Source of the DNA: an uncultured Thermosynechococcus sp.
GTDB taxonomy: Bacteria; Cyanobacteriota; Cyanobacteriia; Thermosynechococcales; Thermosynechococcaceae
Direction: 5' to 3'
DNA length: 36,140 nt
Assembly (NCBI RefSeq): GCF_938074695.1
Contig: NZ_CALJEM010000039.1
Coordinates: forward strand, 1-36,140
Position numbers and translations under genes: made by a program. Of this stretch, positions 1 to 9,800 are shown in pieces; position 1 is the first letter of the stretch, and each line of letters begins with the position of its first letter. Below the pieces are notes generated by a model, which was not told the origin of the DNA, ran no database searches, and saw only the letters and a list, made by a program, of their open reading frames with translations.

Positions 1-128
1 GGGTGGGCAACGTATCCGAGGAGGGTGAAGTCGGTTTGGTCATAAAATCGCAGAAAGGCAATGCTGATAACTAAAATCGTGAGGAGCGTGTTGGGAAGCA
101 GGGCAAGCAGGTTAATCCAACGGCTCAT
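1..128 (-). CDS. Partial membrane protein, N-terminal fragment
   Basis: An open frame runs from an ATG at 128 down to the window edge, giving the first 42 residues of a protein that continues outside. It begins MSRWINLLALLPNTLLTILV, a hydrophobic stretch typical of a first membrane helix or signal anchor, followed by a more polar segment (FLRFYDQTDF). It lies 68 bases downstream of the M16 peptidase homologue on the same strand, so the two could be cotranscribed. I do not recognise the family from this fragment. It was included because the frame is open to the edge and the amino-acid composition is plausible. Confidence 0.5.
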   Translation of the reverse strand, partial: MSRWINLLALLPNTLLTILVISIAFLRFYDQTDFTLLGYVAH

Positions 129-196
129 GCCCTCTATTCTAAAGGCTGTCCCGATACTCAGCGAGTGGGGGAATCCCGTGAGCTAAAAGCGCCAGT

Positions 197-1675
197 CTAA
201 CTACGACTGCGCTGTAACTGACAGTGAGCTACAGGGCAGGGGACGCGATCGCCCACAATCAGGGTACGCCACTGTTCCGGCTTGAGGCGGGTTTGGGCCA
301 CCCGTTGTAAATCCGCTGCTGTTGTTGCTTTGACCGCTTGCTGATAGCGGAAGATAAAATCCTTGGGCAAATCGTAGTATTCGTAGCGCAGAAGACGATT
401 GAGAATTTGCAGGCGATCGCGAAAATTAAAGACAAAGGAATTGAGAATGCTATCCTTGGCATAGGTGAGTTCCGCCGCACTCACAGGTTCCCGTTGCAAT
501 CGCTCAATTTCCTGCCGTAGGGTGTTGAGGAACTTCACCGTGGTTTCTGTTTGGGTTTGGCCGACGCCATAAAACACCCCTGGATAGTCAAATTCGGGAC
601 TCCAAGCGGCATAGACACTGTAGGCCAACCCTTGGCGCGATCGCAATTCATTAAAGAGGCGCCCGCCAAAGCCGTTGAGGATTCCGTTGAGAACATAGAG
701 GGCAAACACGTCGGCATCCTTGAGCGTGCCCCCCAATTGGCCGGTGTAGATATAGCTTTGGGAAAGATGAGGACGTTCAATCACCACGGTGGTTGGCGAG
801 GTGTCAACCGTCACGGGGGGGATAGGGGGCAGGGGAGGGAGATTGGGGGGATCTTGCCATGAGCCAAAAATTGCTTCAAGGCGATCGCCCATTTGCGAGG
901 TGTCAAAATCGCCCACCAAGCCCAAAATACAGCGCGAGGGGGCAAGGTAAGTGCGGTAAAACTGCCGTACATCGGCGATAGTAATGTTGGCAAGAGTCTC
1001 TAACTCTTGGGTGCGGGCATAGGGACTGTCAGCCCCGTAGATTAACTTGTAAAATTCCCGTTCTGCCTGAGCACTGGGCTGATCGTTACGCCGTTGAATC
1101 ATTCCCTGTCGTCGCCGAATCGCCAGTTCAAAGCGCTCTGGTTCTACGGCTGGGGCTTGGAGCATTTCTGCCAGTTGGCTCAGAACTGCTTCACTGTGTT
1201 CCTTTAAGCTGTTGAAGTTGATCTGTCCTAAACTTTTGCCGACACCCGATTCAATGGCTGCTGCTCGATCCTCTAACCATTGGTCAATCTCGGCAGCACG
1301 GTGAACTTGAGTGCCTCCTGTACGAATGAGATCGCCACTGATTTCCGCCAGACCGACCTGATGGGGGGGATCCCAACGGCTGCCGGCACGAAAAAGCAAG
1401 GTACCGCGCACCAACGGCCACTCATGATCCTCCAACAGATAGACCACCATGCCATTGCTAAGCTGAAAGCGCTCGTAGGCTGGCATCGCCACATCGGGTA
1501 AGGGCGCAAAAGTGAGTTCGGTGTAATGTTTGGGGGTCATGGGAGTGGCCTGAGTAGGCAGGACAAAAAAGAGCAGCAGAAGAACCAAAATTCCCAAGGC
1601 AAGCGATCGCCAAATACCCCGCCAAGACCTCATCCCTAGCAGCGATCGCCAAGCAAAAGAGTGAAAAATACCCAT
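197..1675 (-). CDS. M16 family peptidase homologue lacking the HxxEH zinc motif
   Basis: This 492-residue protein has the arrangement of an M16 (pitrilysin / processing-peptidase) protein. An N-terminal hydrophobic segment at about residues 24-40 ends in a possible cleavage site near TQATP. An M16 N-terminal domain follows (YERFQLSNGMVVYLLEDHE), then a second M16 domain with the family's characteristic RxxxGLAYSV-like region (LRSRQGLAYSVYA). Where active members carry HxxEH, this one reads GLAEISGDLIRTGGT, so the zinc-binding histidines and the catalytic glutamate are absent. Known M16 heterodimers pair such an inactive subunit with an active one, so this is probably the non-catalytic partner, exported or periplasmic. 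No active partner is in the window. The start could also be the internal Met of MRSWRGIW, which still leaves the hydrophobic segment. Confidence 0.85.
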   Translation of the reverse strand: MGIFHSFAWRSLLGMRSWRGIWRSLALGILVLLLLFFVLPTQATPMTPKHYTELTFAPLPDVAMPAYERFQLSNGMVVYLLEDHEWPLVRGTLLFRAGSRWDPPHQVGLAEISGDLIRTGGTQVHRAAEIDQWLEDRAAAIESGVGKSLGQINFNSLKEHSEAVLSQLAEMLQAPAVEPERFELAIRRRQGMIQRRNDQPSAQAEREFYKLIYGADSPYARTQELETLANITIADVRQFYRTYLAPSRCILGLVGDFDTSQMGDRLEAIFGSWQDPPNLPPLPPIPPVTVDTSPTTVVIERPHLSQSYIYTGQLGGTLKDADVFALYVLNGILNGFGGRLFNELRSRQGLAYSVYAAWSPEFDYPGVFYGVGQTQTETTVKFLNTLRQEIERLQREPVSAAELTYAKDSILNSFVFNFRDRLQILNRLLRYEYYDLPKDFIFRYQQAVKATTAADLQRVAQTRLKPEQWRTLIVGDRVPCPVAHCQLQRSRS

Positions 1676-1795
1676 GTTGCCCGCTATTCTAGGTCTTGCC
1701 TTGAAAAGCTTAAAAGCATCCCTTGCAAGTGTAGCTCACCGAGGCCGGCAGCAAAAGAGCGATGGCAATCTTTCGGGCAGCAAGAACAGCTGGAA

Positions 1796-1824
1796 GACTC
1801 CTGTCCTAGTCTAGAATAGGAGTC
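1796..1824. repeat. Inverted repeat upstream of the c-di-GMP gene
   Basis: The arms GACTCCT (1796-1802) and AGGAGTC (1818-1824) are perfect reverse complements separated by 15 bases. It lies about 100 bases before the FHA-GGDEF-EAL start and about 120 bases before the divergent M16 homologue start. It could be an operator or an RNA hairpin in the leader. No T-tract follows, so it is not an obvious intrinsic terminator. Confidence 0.35.
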
Positions 1825-1924
1825 AGGTTTCTGTTGGCGGTTTCCCTGTTGTCAAGCACCGAGTTCTCGGATTTGACTTAGTTTATTCAGCAGAATTTGA
1901 TTCGTATTCAACTAGACAATTGAC

Positions 1925-4462
1925 GTGAATCCCCCTGCGTGCCAAAAGTGGCGTCATCTTCTGGTGATTGAGGATCGTGCAGGTCGGCGCACAATCCGTT
2001 TAGAGGCTAATACTTACACTATTGGTCGTCACCCCAGCAACTCAATTGTCCTCAAATCACCCATGATTTCACGGCAGCATGCTGTTTTACTGCGGATCGT
2101 GGATCCCAATACCGGCAACTTTCTCTTTCGTCTTGTGGATGGGAATCTGGAGGGGAAGCCCAGTGTAAATGGCATTACGGTTAATGGCAAGCGTTGCCAG
2201 TCCTGCATTCTGAAGCACTGTGACGTGATTGTCTTTGGGGGAGAAGTGCGCGCCCGTTACCATGTGGTGGCGAATGTCTCCGATTCCACATTCACCCGTT
2301 ACGCCCAAGCGGTGCAAATTGATGAGTTATCAGAGGAGGACAGCACAAGACTTGGCGTCAGTTGGGAGCCATCTGCCGACATTGCACAGCTAAGTGAAGA
2401 ACAACTACTGCGACTTTCCTCCTTTCCTGAGCTGAGTCCCCATCCCATCCTTGAAATCACGACCGCCGGTCGCATTACCTACCTTAACCCCGCAGCCCTG
2501 CAGTGCTTTCCCGATTTAGAAACCCAGGGCTGTGCTCATCCTCTGTTTAGGGGCTGGTTTCACAGCGGAAGTTGGGCAAAAGCAGAGCAGCTAACTCTTG
2601 AGGAAGTCACAGTGGGCGATCGCACCTATGAAGTAACGATCCATCTGCTGCAGGGGAGTCAATTAATTCGCTGCTACATTACCGATATTACTGAGCGCAA
2701 ACGTTCAGAACTTGCCCTGCGCATTAGTGAGGAACGCTATGCTCTTGCAGCCGAAGGCGCAAATGATGGGCTTTGGGATTGGCAGATTCGCGATCGCTCG
2801 ATGTACTACTCGCCCCGTTGGGAACTGCTGATCGGAGAAACGCCGGGAACATTGCAACCCACCATCGAAGAATGGTGGCGGCGTGTCCACCCCGAGGATC
2901 TAGAGCGGTTGCGCCAGTGTATGAAGGAGCATCTCCTCGGTACCCATCCCCATTTTGAGTGTGAATTTCGGATTAAGCACGCCGATGGCAGTTACCGCTG
3001 GATGCGATCGCGGGGCAAGGCACTGCGCGATGAGAAGGGGCAGCCCTACCGCATGGCCGGTTCGATGACCGACGTTACACAGTACCACCTGATTCAGGAG
3101 CAGATTCTGCATGATGCGCTCCACGATGCCATGACGGGCTTGCCCAACCGCGTGCTCTTTATGGATCGTTTAACCCAAGCCATTACCCGCTGTGTGCGGC
3201 GTCCCAACTCCCTCTTTGCGGTGCTCTTTTTGGATGTGGATCGCTTTAAGGTGATCAACGATAGCTTGGGACATTTAGCCGGGGATCAGCTCCTCATTGG
3301 CATTGCCCGGCGACTCACTGCCTGTACCCGCGCGGAGGATACGGTTGCCCGCCTCGGTGGCGATGAATTTGCCATTCTCTTGGAAGAGCTAAGGAATCCC
3401 GCTCAAGCCATTGAAGTAGCAAAACGGATTTTAGCAACCTTGAGCCGTCCCTTCCTGTTGGCGGGACGTGAGGTCTTCACCAGTGCCAGTATTGGCATTG
3501 CCTTTCCCGGTGAGGACAGTAAAACGGCTGAGGACTTACTGCGCGATGCAGATACGGCCATGTACCGCGCCAAATCCCTGGGCAAGTCTCGCTATGAAGT
3601 GTTCAGTATGACAATGCGTGCCCAGAGCATCGCCTTGATGCAAATTGAAACCGATCTGCGACGGGCGGCAGAGCGCAAGGAATTTCTGGTTTACTATCAA
3701 CCCATTGTGGATCTGTCAACGCGCAAGATTGTTGGCTTTGAAACCCTGCTGCGTTGGCAACATCCCGAACGGGGTGTCCTTTCTCCCGCCGAATTTATGA
3801 ATGTGGCCGAGGAAACCGGTCTGATCCTCCCCATTAGTTGGTGGGTGATGGCGGAGGCGTGTCGACAGATGCAACGCTGGGCAAAGGTTTTTCCTCATAG
3901 CCGTGCTCTCAGCATCAGTGTCAACCTCAGTGGCCGTCATTTCCAGCAAGCAGATCTGTTACCCAATTTAAGAGCCATTTTGTCAGAAACAGAATTTCCC
4001 GCCGAACGATTGCGCCTTGAGGTGACAGAGGGAATCCTGATTGACAACAAGGAGGTAGCGATCGCTACCCTACAGGAAATCCGCGCCATGGGCATTGGCC
4101 TGTATATGGATGACTTTGGCACAGGCTACTCTTCCCTCAGCTATTTGCACCGTTTCCCCGTTGATACCCTAAAAATTGATCGCACGTTTATTTCTACTCT
4201 CAACAGGGAACAGCCTTCGGCTACAATTGTGCACACCATTCTCATGTTGGCTCACTCATTGCGTCTGAAGGTAGTGGCAGAAGGCATTGAAACCCGCGAA
4301 CAGTACCAGATCCTCCAAGCCCTTGGCTGCAACTATGGCCAAGGGTATTTCTTTGCCCGCCCCCTTTCGGCTGAGCAGGTGACACAGTTATTTGCTAGCC
4401 AATCGTTACCACGCCTAATACGCCCCACGACCAAAGAGCACAATCCGCACCGTCTCCACTAG
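1925..4462 (+). CDS. FHA-PAS-PAS-GGDEF-EAL cyclic di-GMP signalling protein
   Basis: This 845-residue soluble protein would make and/or degrade cyclic di-GMP. An FHA domain occupies about residues 20-110 with the phosphothreonine-binding residues GR (34-35), SRQH (49-52) and NG (87-88). Two PAS regions follow (about 165-260 and 265-395, the second with a PAC tail). The GGDEF domain (about 400-570) has intact GGDEF at 478-482 and an RxxD inhibitory site, RAED, at 469-472. The EAL domain (about 580-835) has ETL at 606-608, SVNLSG, EVTEG, DDFGTGYSS, KIDRTF and QGYFFARPL, so phosphodiesterase activity looks possible. The GTG start at 1925 is the most upstream in-frame one, because a TAG lies at 1913-1915. 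No membrane segment is seen. The 3' end overlaps the convergent sugar transferase by 48 bases. Which activity dominates cannot be told from sequence. Confidence 0.95.
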   Translation: MNPPACQKWRHLLVIEDRAGRRTIRLEANTYTIGRHPSNSIVLKSPMISRQHAVLLRIVDPNTGNFLFRLVDGNLEGKPSVNGITVNGKRCQSCILKHCDVIVFGGEVRARYHVVANVSDSTFTRYAQAVQIDELSEEDSTRLGVSWEPSADIAQLSEEQLLRLSSFPELSPHPILEITTAGRITYLNPAALQCFPDLETQGCAHPLFRGWFHSGSWAKAEQLTLEEVTVGDRTYEVTIHLLQGSQLIRCYITDITERKRSELALRISEERYALAAEGANDGLWDWQIRDRSMYYSPRWELLIGETPGTLQPTIEEWWRRVHPEDLERLRQCMKEHLLGTHPHFECEFRIKHADGSYRWMRSRGKALRDEKGQPYRMAGSMTDVTQYHLIQEQILHDALHDAMTGLPNRVLFMDRLTQAITRCVRRPNSLFAVLFLDVDRFKVINDSLGHLAGDQLLIGIARRLTACTRAEDTVARLGGDEFAILLEELRNPAQAIEVAKRILATLSRPFLLAGREVFTSASIGIAFPGEDSKTAEDLLRDADTAMYRAKSLGKSRYEVFSMTMRAQSIALMQIETDLRRAAERKEFLVYYQPIVDLSTRKIVGFETLLRWQHPERGVLSPAEFMNVAEETGLILPISWWVMAEACRQMQRWAKVFPHSRALSISVNLSGRHFQQADLLPNLRAILSETEFPAERLRLEVTEGILIDNKEVAIATLQEIRAMGIGLYMDDFGTGYSSLSYLHRFPVDTLKIDRTFISTLNREQPSATIVHTILMLAHSLRLKVVAEGIETREQYQILQALGCNYGQGYFFARPLSAEQVTQLFASQSLPRLIRPTTKEHNPHRLH

Positions 4463-5836
4463 AATTTCTAAATCTAGATTGAAAGACCAATTATCAATAT
4501 AGTAAAGGTCAAGGCGGGCAGCTTCATCAAAATTCCCAATTTCAGAGCGGCCAGAAATTTGCCACAGCCCTGTAATCCCCGGCATCACTTGATGGCGAAT
4601 GTGGTGCCAAGAATGAAACCGGGCAACATCCCGCAGCGGTAAAGGACGCGGCCCCACTAAGCTCATGTCTCCCCAGAGGACGTTAAACAGTTGGGGCAGT
4701 TCATCAATGCTGGTTTTGCGCAGGAACCGACCAAGGGGTGTGCGGCGAGGATCATTTTTCACCTTGAAGAGAATGCCATCGGCGGATTCATTTTGTGCCT
4801 CCAACTGGGCTTGGAGTTGAGGGGCATCGGCACGCATGGTGCGGAATTTCCACATTTGAAAGACTTTGCCGTGAAGTCCCACCCGTTCTTGGCGAAAAAA
4901 GACAGGGCCGGGGGAGGTGAGTTTGATGGCGATCGCCACTCCGATAAAGAGGGGCGCCAGCACCACAATGCCAAAGAGTGCCAAAATCACGTCCAAATAG
5001 CGTTTTAGCCGATACTCCCAACCGTGGAGATAGGTCATATCTACCCGCAGTGTGGGCAAAGCAGCCACAATTTCGGGGGTGCCGCGTCGGTAGAGCATTT
5101 CCAAGCTGGAGGGAATGAGCCGCAGGGCAATTCCGTGCTGGCGCAGTTGCCAATACAGTCTCGAGGCGAGGTGATCCGGAGGCAGGCCTTCTACAATCAC
5201 CTCTTGGGCTTGACAATTGAGAATCTCGGTCAAGGTTTCCGGTTCATTGGCCAGGGTGGGGATCGTCCTGCCGACAATCTTATAGTTAGAGCGTTGCTCT
5301 AGGAGTCTGCTGAGATACTCTTGCCGCTCCGGGGGCGCCACTACAAATGCACGAATCGGTCGCCGTAGGGTGAAAATTTTGAAGGCTAAGCTGACCGCCA
5401 AGCGCAAGATCACAGCAAAGACCACGCTGAGACCCCAAGCACTAAAAAACAGAGAGCGAGGCAGATCCACCTTAGGATCATAGAAGTAGCCAATGGCCAG
5501 CGCCAGCAAATAGCCCAAGCTCAACACCTTAGCGAGTTGCAAATAATTTTTCCAATGGCCGCGCGGGTGATACAGCCCACTCAGAGCAATCAAAAACAAC
5601 AAACCCGCTGCAAAAAGCCAAAAGACACTGGGCAATCCCAGCCAGTACCATGCTGCCAAATCAGGGGGCAATGGCGCATAGAAGCGATTGAGTTGTAATC
5701 CCAATTTCCACGCCAGCACCAACCCCCCTAGGTCACTGATCAATAGCAGCAGAGCAAGAGCCGCTTCTGAGCGCCACCCCATCCCACGGCAACGGGGCGC
5801 CCGAATATCACGGGGAGACGTTTGAGATTGCATCAT
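4415..5836 (-). CDS. Polyprenyl-phosphate sugar phosphotransferase (WcaJ/WbaP type)
   Basis: This 473-residue protein matches the family of exopolysaccharide polyprenyl glycosylphosphotransferases, which transfer a sugar-1-phosphate to undecaprenyl phosphate to begin exopolysaccharide or O-unit synthesis. The N-terminal half holds about four membrane helices (roughly residues 25-135) and a CoA-binding-like domain. A further hydrophobic segment ([17 protein letters not shown]) precedes the cytoplasmic catalytic domain, with [42 protein letters not shown] and [12 protein letters not shown]. The length is typical for the family. The start is one of two adjacent ATG codons (5836 or 5833), with only a weak ribosome-binding site. 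It converges on the c-di-GMP gene. The sugar specificity (glucose or galactose) cannot be assigned. Confidence 0.93.
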   Translation of the reverse strand: MMQSQTSPRDIRAPRCRGMGWRSEAALALLLLISDLGGLVLAWKLGLQLNRFYAPLPPDLAAWYWLGLPSVFWLFAAGLLFLIALSGLYHPRGHWKNYLQLAKVLSLGYLLALAIGYFYDPKVDLPRSLFFSAWGLSVVFAVILRLAVSLAFKIFTLRRPIRAFVVAPPERQEYLSRLLEQRSNYKIVGRTIPTLANEPETLTEILNCQAQEVIVEGLPPDHLASRLYWQLRQHGIALRLIPSSLEMLYRRGTPEIVAALPTLRVDMTYLHGWEYRLKRYLDVILALFGIVVLAPLFIGVAIAIKLTSPGPVFFRQERVGLHGKVFQMWKFRTMRADAPQLQAQLEAQNESADGILFKVKNDPRRTPLGRFLRKTSIDELPQLFNVLWGDMSLVGPRPLPLRDVARFHSWHHIRHQVMPGITGLWQISGRSEIGNFDEAARLDLYYIDNWSFNLDLEILVETVRIVLFGRGAY

Positions 5837-5894
5837 GGAGCAGCAAAGTCACTATCGCTTTTAGTATTCCGCAGAACATCAAGGGGCGATCACG

Positions 5895-6491
5895 GTGCAA
5901 TATCTCTTTGCAGACCCTGAGCAATCCTCGACAATGGGGGATAGTAAACAACAATCCTCTCCAAACCACCTCCACATGTCCAGTGATTTAATTTATCCTT
6001 CAACCCTCCTCCTGACGAGCCTCTTGGCCATCGGCTTTGTGTTTTTCATTCGTGCCTCCACCAAAGAACGCATTGAAACCAAAGAGTGGCTCATTGCTCA
6101 GCCCATTTCTGAACTTGCCCCCCGCCTCAAGCAGTATTTTCAGCAGCGGGGCTACCGTCTGCATGCGGTCAATGCCGATGGCAGTGAAGTGACATTTCAG
6201 GGAAACGTTGCCGCCAGTCCCTTTTTGGCCGCCTTCCTTTTTGGCCTTGCCGTCTGCGGTGCCACGGCGATCGCCCTTGTGTTGACCGTCCTCTTACCGG
6301 ATCGCGGTATCTTGGCCTTTGGTCTCCTTGGTTTGACCCCCCTTGCCCCTTGGTTCTATTGGCGAGGCGCCCAGCGGCTGGAAACCGTTAAGCTCTCCTT
6401 GCAGCCCCACGCAATCGGTACTCAAGTGACCTTAGAAGGACACCCCGATGAACTGATCACCTTCGAGGAAACAATGCTAGGCGTTCGCTAG
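5895..6491 (+). CDS. CCB2/CCB4-like cofactor assembly of complex C protein (DUF2930)
   Basis: The protein is up to 198 residues and resembles the cyanobacterial family annotated as cofactor assembly of complex C subunit B (CCB2/CCB4). In plastids these proteins help attach haem c(i) to cytochrome b6 of the b6f complex. The family-like N-terminus is MSSDLIYPSTLLLTSLLAIG, which starts at an ATG at 5976. The preceding 27 residues (GTG at 5895, another ATG at 5934) may therefore be untranslated. Three hydrophobic segments are seen: one at the N-terminus, and two near FLAAFLFGLAVCGATAIALV and ILAFGLLGLTPLAPWFYWRG. A short beta-rich tail follows. The family assignment is from memory of the pattern. 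The role in cyanobacteria is by analogy to plastids. Confidence 0.75.
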   Translation: MQYLFADPEQSSTMGDSKQQSSPNHLHMSSDLIYPSTLLLTSLLAIGFVFFIRASTKERIETKEWLIAQPISELAPRLKQYFQQRGYRLHAVNADGSEVTFQGNVAASPFLAAFLFGLAVCGATAIALVLTVLLPDRGILAFGLLGLTPLAPWFYWRGAQRLETVKLSLQPHAIGTQVTLEGHPDELITFEETMLGVR

Positions 6492-6678
6492 GATGCACTC
6501 TCAGGTTAGGGCCGCTTGATTGCAGAAACCGTTAAGTTTGGTTCCCTAAAGACCAACGCTGCTTTTGAGGAAATCTGTGAGGGTGCATTCAAATAAATTT
6601 ATGATCACCTGTTTTGGGATTACTGCGGCTTTTCACCGCGTCTAGAAGCAAATGATGCCCAACTTCGGCGGGGGACTT

Positions 6679-6687
6679 TGCTAGAAT
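6679..6687 (+). promoter_or_regulatory. Candidate extended -10 promoter element for dxs
   Basis: The sequence TGCTAGAAT has the extended -10 form (TG, one base, then TAGAAT) and lies 72 bases before the dxs ATG at 6760. No convincing -35 element is seen at the expected distance. The leader between it and the ATG is unannotated otherwise. Confidence 0.35.
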
Positions 6688-6759
6688 CAGTCAACAGATA
6701 GTTTTTCTGTGGTCAGCGGTAGGCTATCGCTCCTAGGTATCTTGCGAGGTCGGGCTTCT

Positions 6760-8673
6760 ATGCACTTAAGTGAACTCACCCATCCCAACCAGTTGCATGG
6801 GTTGTCCATTGCCCAATTAACTCAAATTGCCGCCCAAATTCGCGACAAACATCTGGAAACAGTGGCGGCCACAGGCGGACACCTTGGGCCGGGTTTGGGG
6901 GTTGTCGAACTCACCCTCGCACTCTACCAAACCCTTGACTTAGACAAAGACCGCGTGGTTTGGGATGTGGGGCACCAAGCCTACCCCCACAAGATGTTGA
7001 CGGGTCGCTACAACAACTTCCATACCCTGCGGCAAAAGGGGGGGATTGCCGGCTATCTCAACCGCCGCGAGAGTCCCTTTGATCACTTTGGTGCAGGTCA
7101 TGCTTCCACGAGTATTTCAGCAGCTTTGGGAATGGCGATCGCCCGCGATCTCAAGGGCGAAAAATTCAAAGTCGTGGCCATTATTGGCGATGGCGCCCTC
7201 ACCGGCGGGATGGCTTTAGAAGCCATTAATCATGCGGGACACTTACCCCACACCAACCTGATGGTGGTGCTCAACGACAATGAGATGTCCATTTCCCCGA
7301 ATGTGGGCGCCATTCCTCGCTATTTGAATAAAATTCGCCTCTCGCCGCAGGTGCAATTTATTACCGATAACCTTGAAGAGCAGTTCAAACATATCCCCTT
7401 CTTGGGTGAAAACCTCACCCCGGAGATGCAGCGCCTCAAGGAGGGCATGAAACGCCTTGCGGTTCCCAAGGTGGGGGCTGTCTTTGAAGAATTGGGCTTT
7501 ACCTACGTGGGTCCTGTGGATGGCCATAATTTGGAAGAACTGATTGCCACGTTCCAACATGCCCATACGATTCCGGGGCCTGTGCTGGTTCATGTGGCAA
7601 CCATCAAGGGGAAAGGCTACGCGATCGCCGAGAAGGATCAGGTGGGCTACCACGCCCAGCCACCGTTTGATTTGGTGACGGGCAAGGCCAAACCCTCCAG
7701 CAAGCCCAAGCCCCCCAGCTACTCCAAAGTCTTTGGCGAAACCCTCACGAAGCTAGCAGAAAACGATCCGCGCATTGTCGGCATTACAGCAGCAATGGCC
7801 ACGGGCACAGGGCTAGACATTCTCCAAAAACGGGTGCCAAGGCAATACATAGATGTGGGGATTGCCGAGCAGCACGCTGTAACCATGGCTGCGGGCATGG
7901 CCACCCAAGGCATCCGTCCTGTGGTGGCGATTTACTCCACCTTCTTGCAGCGCGCCTACGACCAAATTGTTCACGATGTCTGTATCCAAAATCTGCCGGT
8001 CTTTTTCTGTATGGATCGGGCGGGGATTGTCGGTGCCGATGGCCCTACCCATCAAGGGATGTACGACATTGCCTATTTGCGCTGCTTACCCAATATGGTG
8101 CTGATGGCACCCAAGGATGAAGCTGAATTGCAACGCATGATTGTCACGGGCATCAACTACACCGATGGCCCCATCGCCCTGCGCTATCCGCGCGGCAATG
8201 GCTATGGCGTTGCCCTGATGGAAGAAGGCTGGGAACCTCTTGAAATCGGCAAAGGGGAACTCCTGCGCGCCGGCGAAGATGTTCTTTTGGTGGCCTACGG
8301 CTCAATGGTCTATCCCGCAATGCAGGTGGCGGAAATCCTCAAGGAGCACGGCCTAAGCGCCGCAGTAATTAATGCTCGCTTTGCGAAGCCCCTAGACATT
8401 GACCTGATTCTGCCCTTGGCCAAGCAAATTGGCCGCGTGGTCACCTTGGAGGAGGGCTGCCTGATGGGGGGCTTTGGCTCAGCGGTTCTGGAGGCTCTTC
8501 AAGAGGCCGATATTCTCGTCCCCGTACTTCGTCTAGGGGTACCCGATGTCCTGGTGGAACACGCTACGCCCGAGGAGTCAAAAGCGGACTTGGGTCTAAC
8601 GCCGCCACAAATGGCTAAAACCATTATGGAAAAGTTTGGGGTGGCGCAACCGACGGTGGTGACCGGCTCCTAG
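6760..8673 (+). CDS. dxs: 1-deoxy-D-xylulose-5-phosphate synthase
   Basis: DXS condenses pyruvate and glyceraldehyde 3-phosphate to 1-deoxy-D-xylulose 5-phosphate, the first step of the MEP isoprenoid pathway that feeds carotenoids, chlorophyll phytyl tails and quinones. The thiamine diphosphate motif runs from GDGALTGG to LNDNEMSIS, with [13 protein letters not shown] before it. The second domain has [15 protein letters not shown], containing the catalytic glutamate, and [15 protein letters not shown]. The ATG at 6760 ([12 protein letters not shown]) gives 637 residues, the usual DXS length. A GTG at 6709 would add 17 residues with no family resemblance. Its stop shares a CTAG with the stop of the convergent ketosynthase gene. 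The enzyme needs thiamine diphosphate, to which thiL and thiO in this window contribute. Confidence 0.98.
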   Translation: MHLSELTHPNQLHGLSIAQLTQIAAQIRDKHLETVAATGGHLGPGLGVVELTLALYQTLDLDKDRVVWDVGHQAYPHKMLTGRYNNFHTLRQKGGIAGYLNRRESPFDHFGAGHASTSISAALGMAIARDLKGEKFKVVAIIGDGALTGGMALEAINHAGHLPHTNLMVVLNDNEMSISPNVGAIPRYLNKIRLSPQVQFITDNLEEQFKHIPFLGENLTPEMQRLKEGMKRLAVPKVGAVFEELGFTYVGPVDGHNLEELIATFQHAHTIPGPVLVHVATIKGKGYAIAEKDQVGYHAQPPFDLVTGKAKPSSKPKPPSYSKVFGETLTKLAENDPRIVGITAAMATGTGLDILQKRVPRQYIDVGIAEQHAVTMAAGMATQGIRPVVAIYSTFLQRAYDQIVHDVCIQNLPVFFCMDRAGIVGADGPTHQGMYDIAYLRCLPNMVLMAPKDEAELQRMIVTGINYTDGPIALRYPRGNGYGVALMEEGWEPLEIGKGELLRAGEDVLLVAYGSMVYPAMQVAEILKEHGLSAAVINARFAKPLDIDLILPLAKQIGRVVTLEEGCLMGGFGSAVLEALQEADILVPVLRLGVPDVLVEHATPEESKADLGLTPPQMAKTIMEKFGVAQPTVVTGS

Positions 8674-9764
8674 GGACGCGCTAGAACAATGACGGCATTT
8701 TGACCGCCAAAACCGTAACTACAGCAGAGAATGTGCTCTAAGCGAGCAGGGCGGCAGTGTTGGACAATGTCTAAGTCAAAGTCAGGAATCTCACAGCCCA
8801 CACAGGGAGGAATCTGCTGTTCTCGCAAAGAGAGGCAGGAGAGGGCAATGGCGATCGCGCCAGCAGCACCGAGGGTATGCCCAAGGGCACCCTTGTGACT
8901 CGTGACGGGAACCCCCTGACCAAACAGGGCTTGAATCCAAGCCGCTTCCGCAGCATCATTGCGCACAGTTCCCGTGCCATGACTATGGATACAGTGGATT
9001 GCTTGCGGGGTTAGATTTGCCTGGGTCAAGGCCCGTTGAATTGCTAGGAGGGCACCCGTTTGATGGACACTGGGGGCAGCCATGTGCTCGGCATCTGCAC
9101 TCAGACCCAGGCCAGCAATCCGGGCGTAGGGTTCGATGGCTCGCGATCGCGCCCCTGCCTCAGACTCTAGGACAACAATGGCGCCGCCGGCAGCCAAGCC
9201 AAATCCCTGCCGCTGGCGATCAAAGGGAGCGGCTCGTTCCTGAGCCAACACGCCCAACTGCCGAAATCCCGCCAAGGTGAGGGGGGAGACAGCAGATTCA
9301 ACGCCGCCAGCCAACACCAGATCACACCTGCCCTGCTCAATCAATAGGACGCCTTGGGCGATCGCCCATATACCGGTGGCACAGGCGGCGGTAGGGTTGA
9401 GAACTATCCCTTGGCTACCGACAATGTGTGCTACCCGCTGTGAGACCGTGGCTGGCAAGGTTTGTAACCATGTGGCTCGCGGTAGGGAAGGCTGCCGCAA
9501 CCAAGTTTCCCACTGGGCTTGGAAACTGCGGCTAGAGCCGACGACAACCCCCGCACTGGGGAGGGGAGCTGTCAATTTCGCATCCTTGAGCGCCTGAGTT
9601 GTCGTGGTTTCAAGAATTTTCTCAAGAGTTAACGTCGTTGCTCCCACCAGCCCTTCTGTCGTGGCAATAAGTGCCGTTTTGCCTTCACAGTAGCGTTGCC
9701 ATGTGGCGATCGCCGTATCCCCCAGCGCCGTCCACAGCCCAATTCCAGTAATAACAACATTCAC
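8670..9764 (-). CDS. Beta-ketoacyl-ACP synthase homologue (short KAS I/II type)
   Basis: The 364-residue protein has a thiolase-fold ketosynthase sequence with the complete Cys-His-His set: C128 in PTAACATG, H262 in HSHGTGT, and K291/H296 in [14 protein letters not shown]. It would condense an acyl group with malonyl-ACP, as FabF/FabB do. It is about 50 residues shorter than typical FabF (about 410-415), and the N-terminal part before the active-site Cys is shortened. It is therefore probably a specialised paralogue rather than the housekeeping FabF. The start is GTG at 9764. The gene lies only 36 bases from the divergent cutA start, so any promoter must extend into one of the two genes. Its substrate is unknown. 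Confidence 0.85.
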   Translation of the reverse strand: MNVVITGIGLWTALGDTAIATWQRYCEGKTALIATTEGLVGATTLTLEKILETTTTQALKDAKLTAPLPSAGVVVGSSRSFQAQWETWLRQPSLPRATWLQTLPATVSQRVAHIVGSQGIVLNPTAACATGIWAIAQGVLLIEQGRCDLVLAGGVESAVSPLTLAGFRQLGVLAQERAAPFDRQRQGFGLAAGGAIVVLESEAGARSRAIEPYARIAGLGLSADAEHMAAPSVHQTGALLAIQRALTQANLTPQAIHCIHSHGTGTVRNDAAEAAWIQALFGQGVPVTSHKGALGHTLGAAGAIAIALSCLSLREQQIPPCVGCEIPDFDLDIVQHCRPARLEHILCCSYGFGGQNAVIVLARP

Positions 9765-9800
9765 TGCACAATTGCTTCAAGATATGATTGACATAGTGAG

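Noticed and set aside
6492-6759. Riboswitch in the region before dxs
   Set aside because: Some short complementary stretches exist, but no recognisable TPP-type or other known aptamer core was found by eye.
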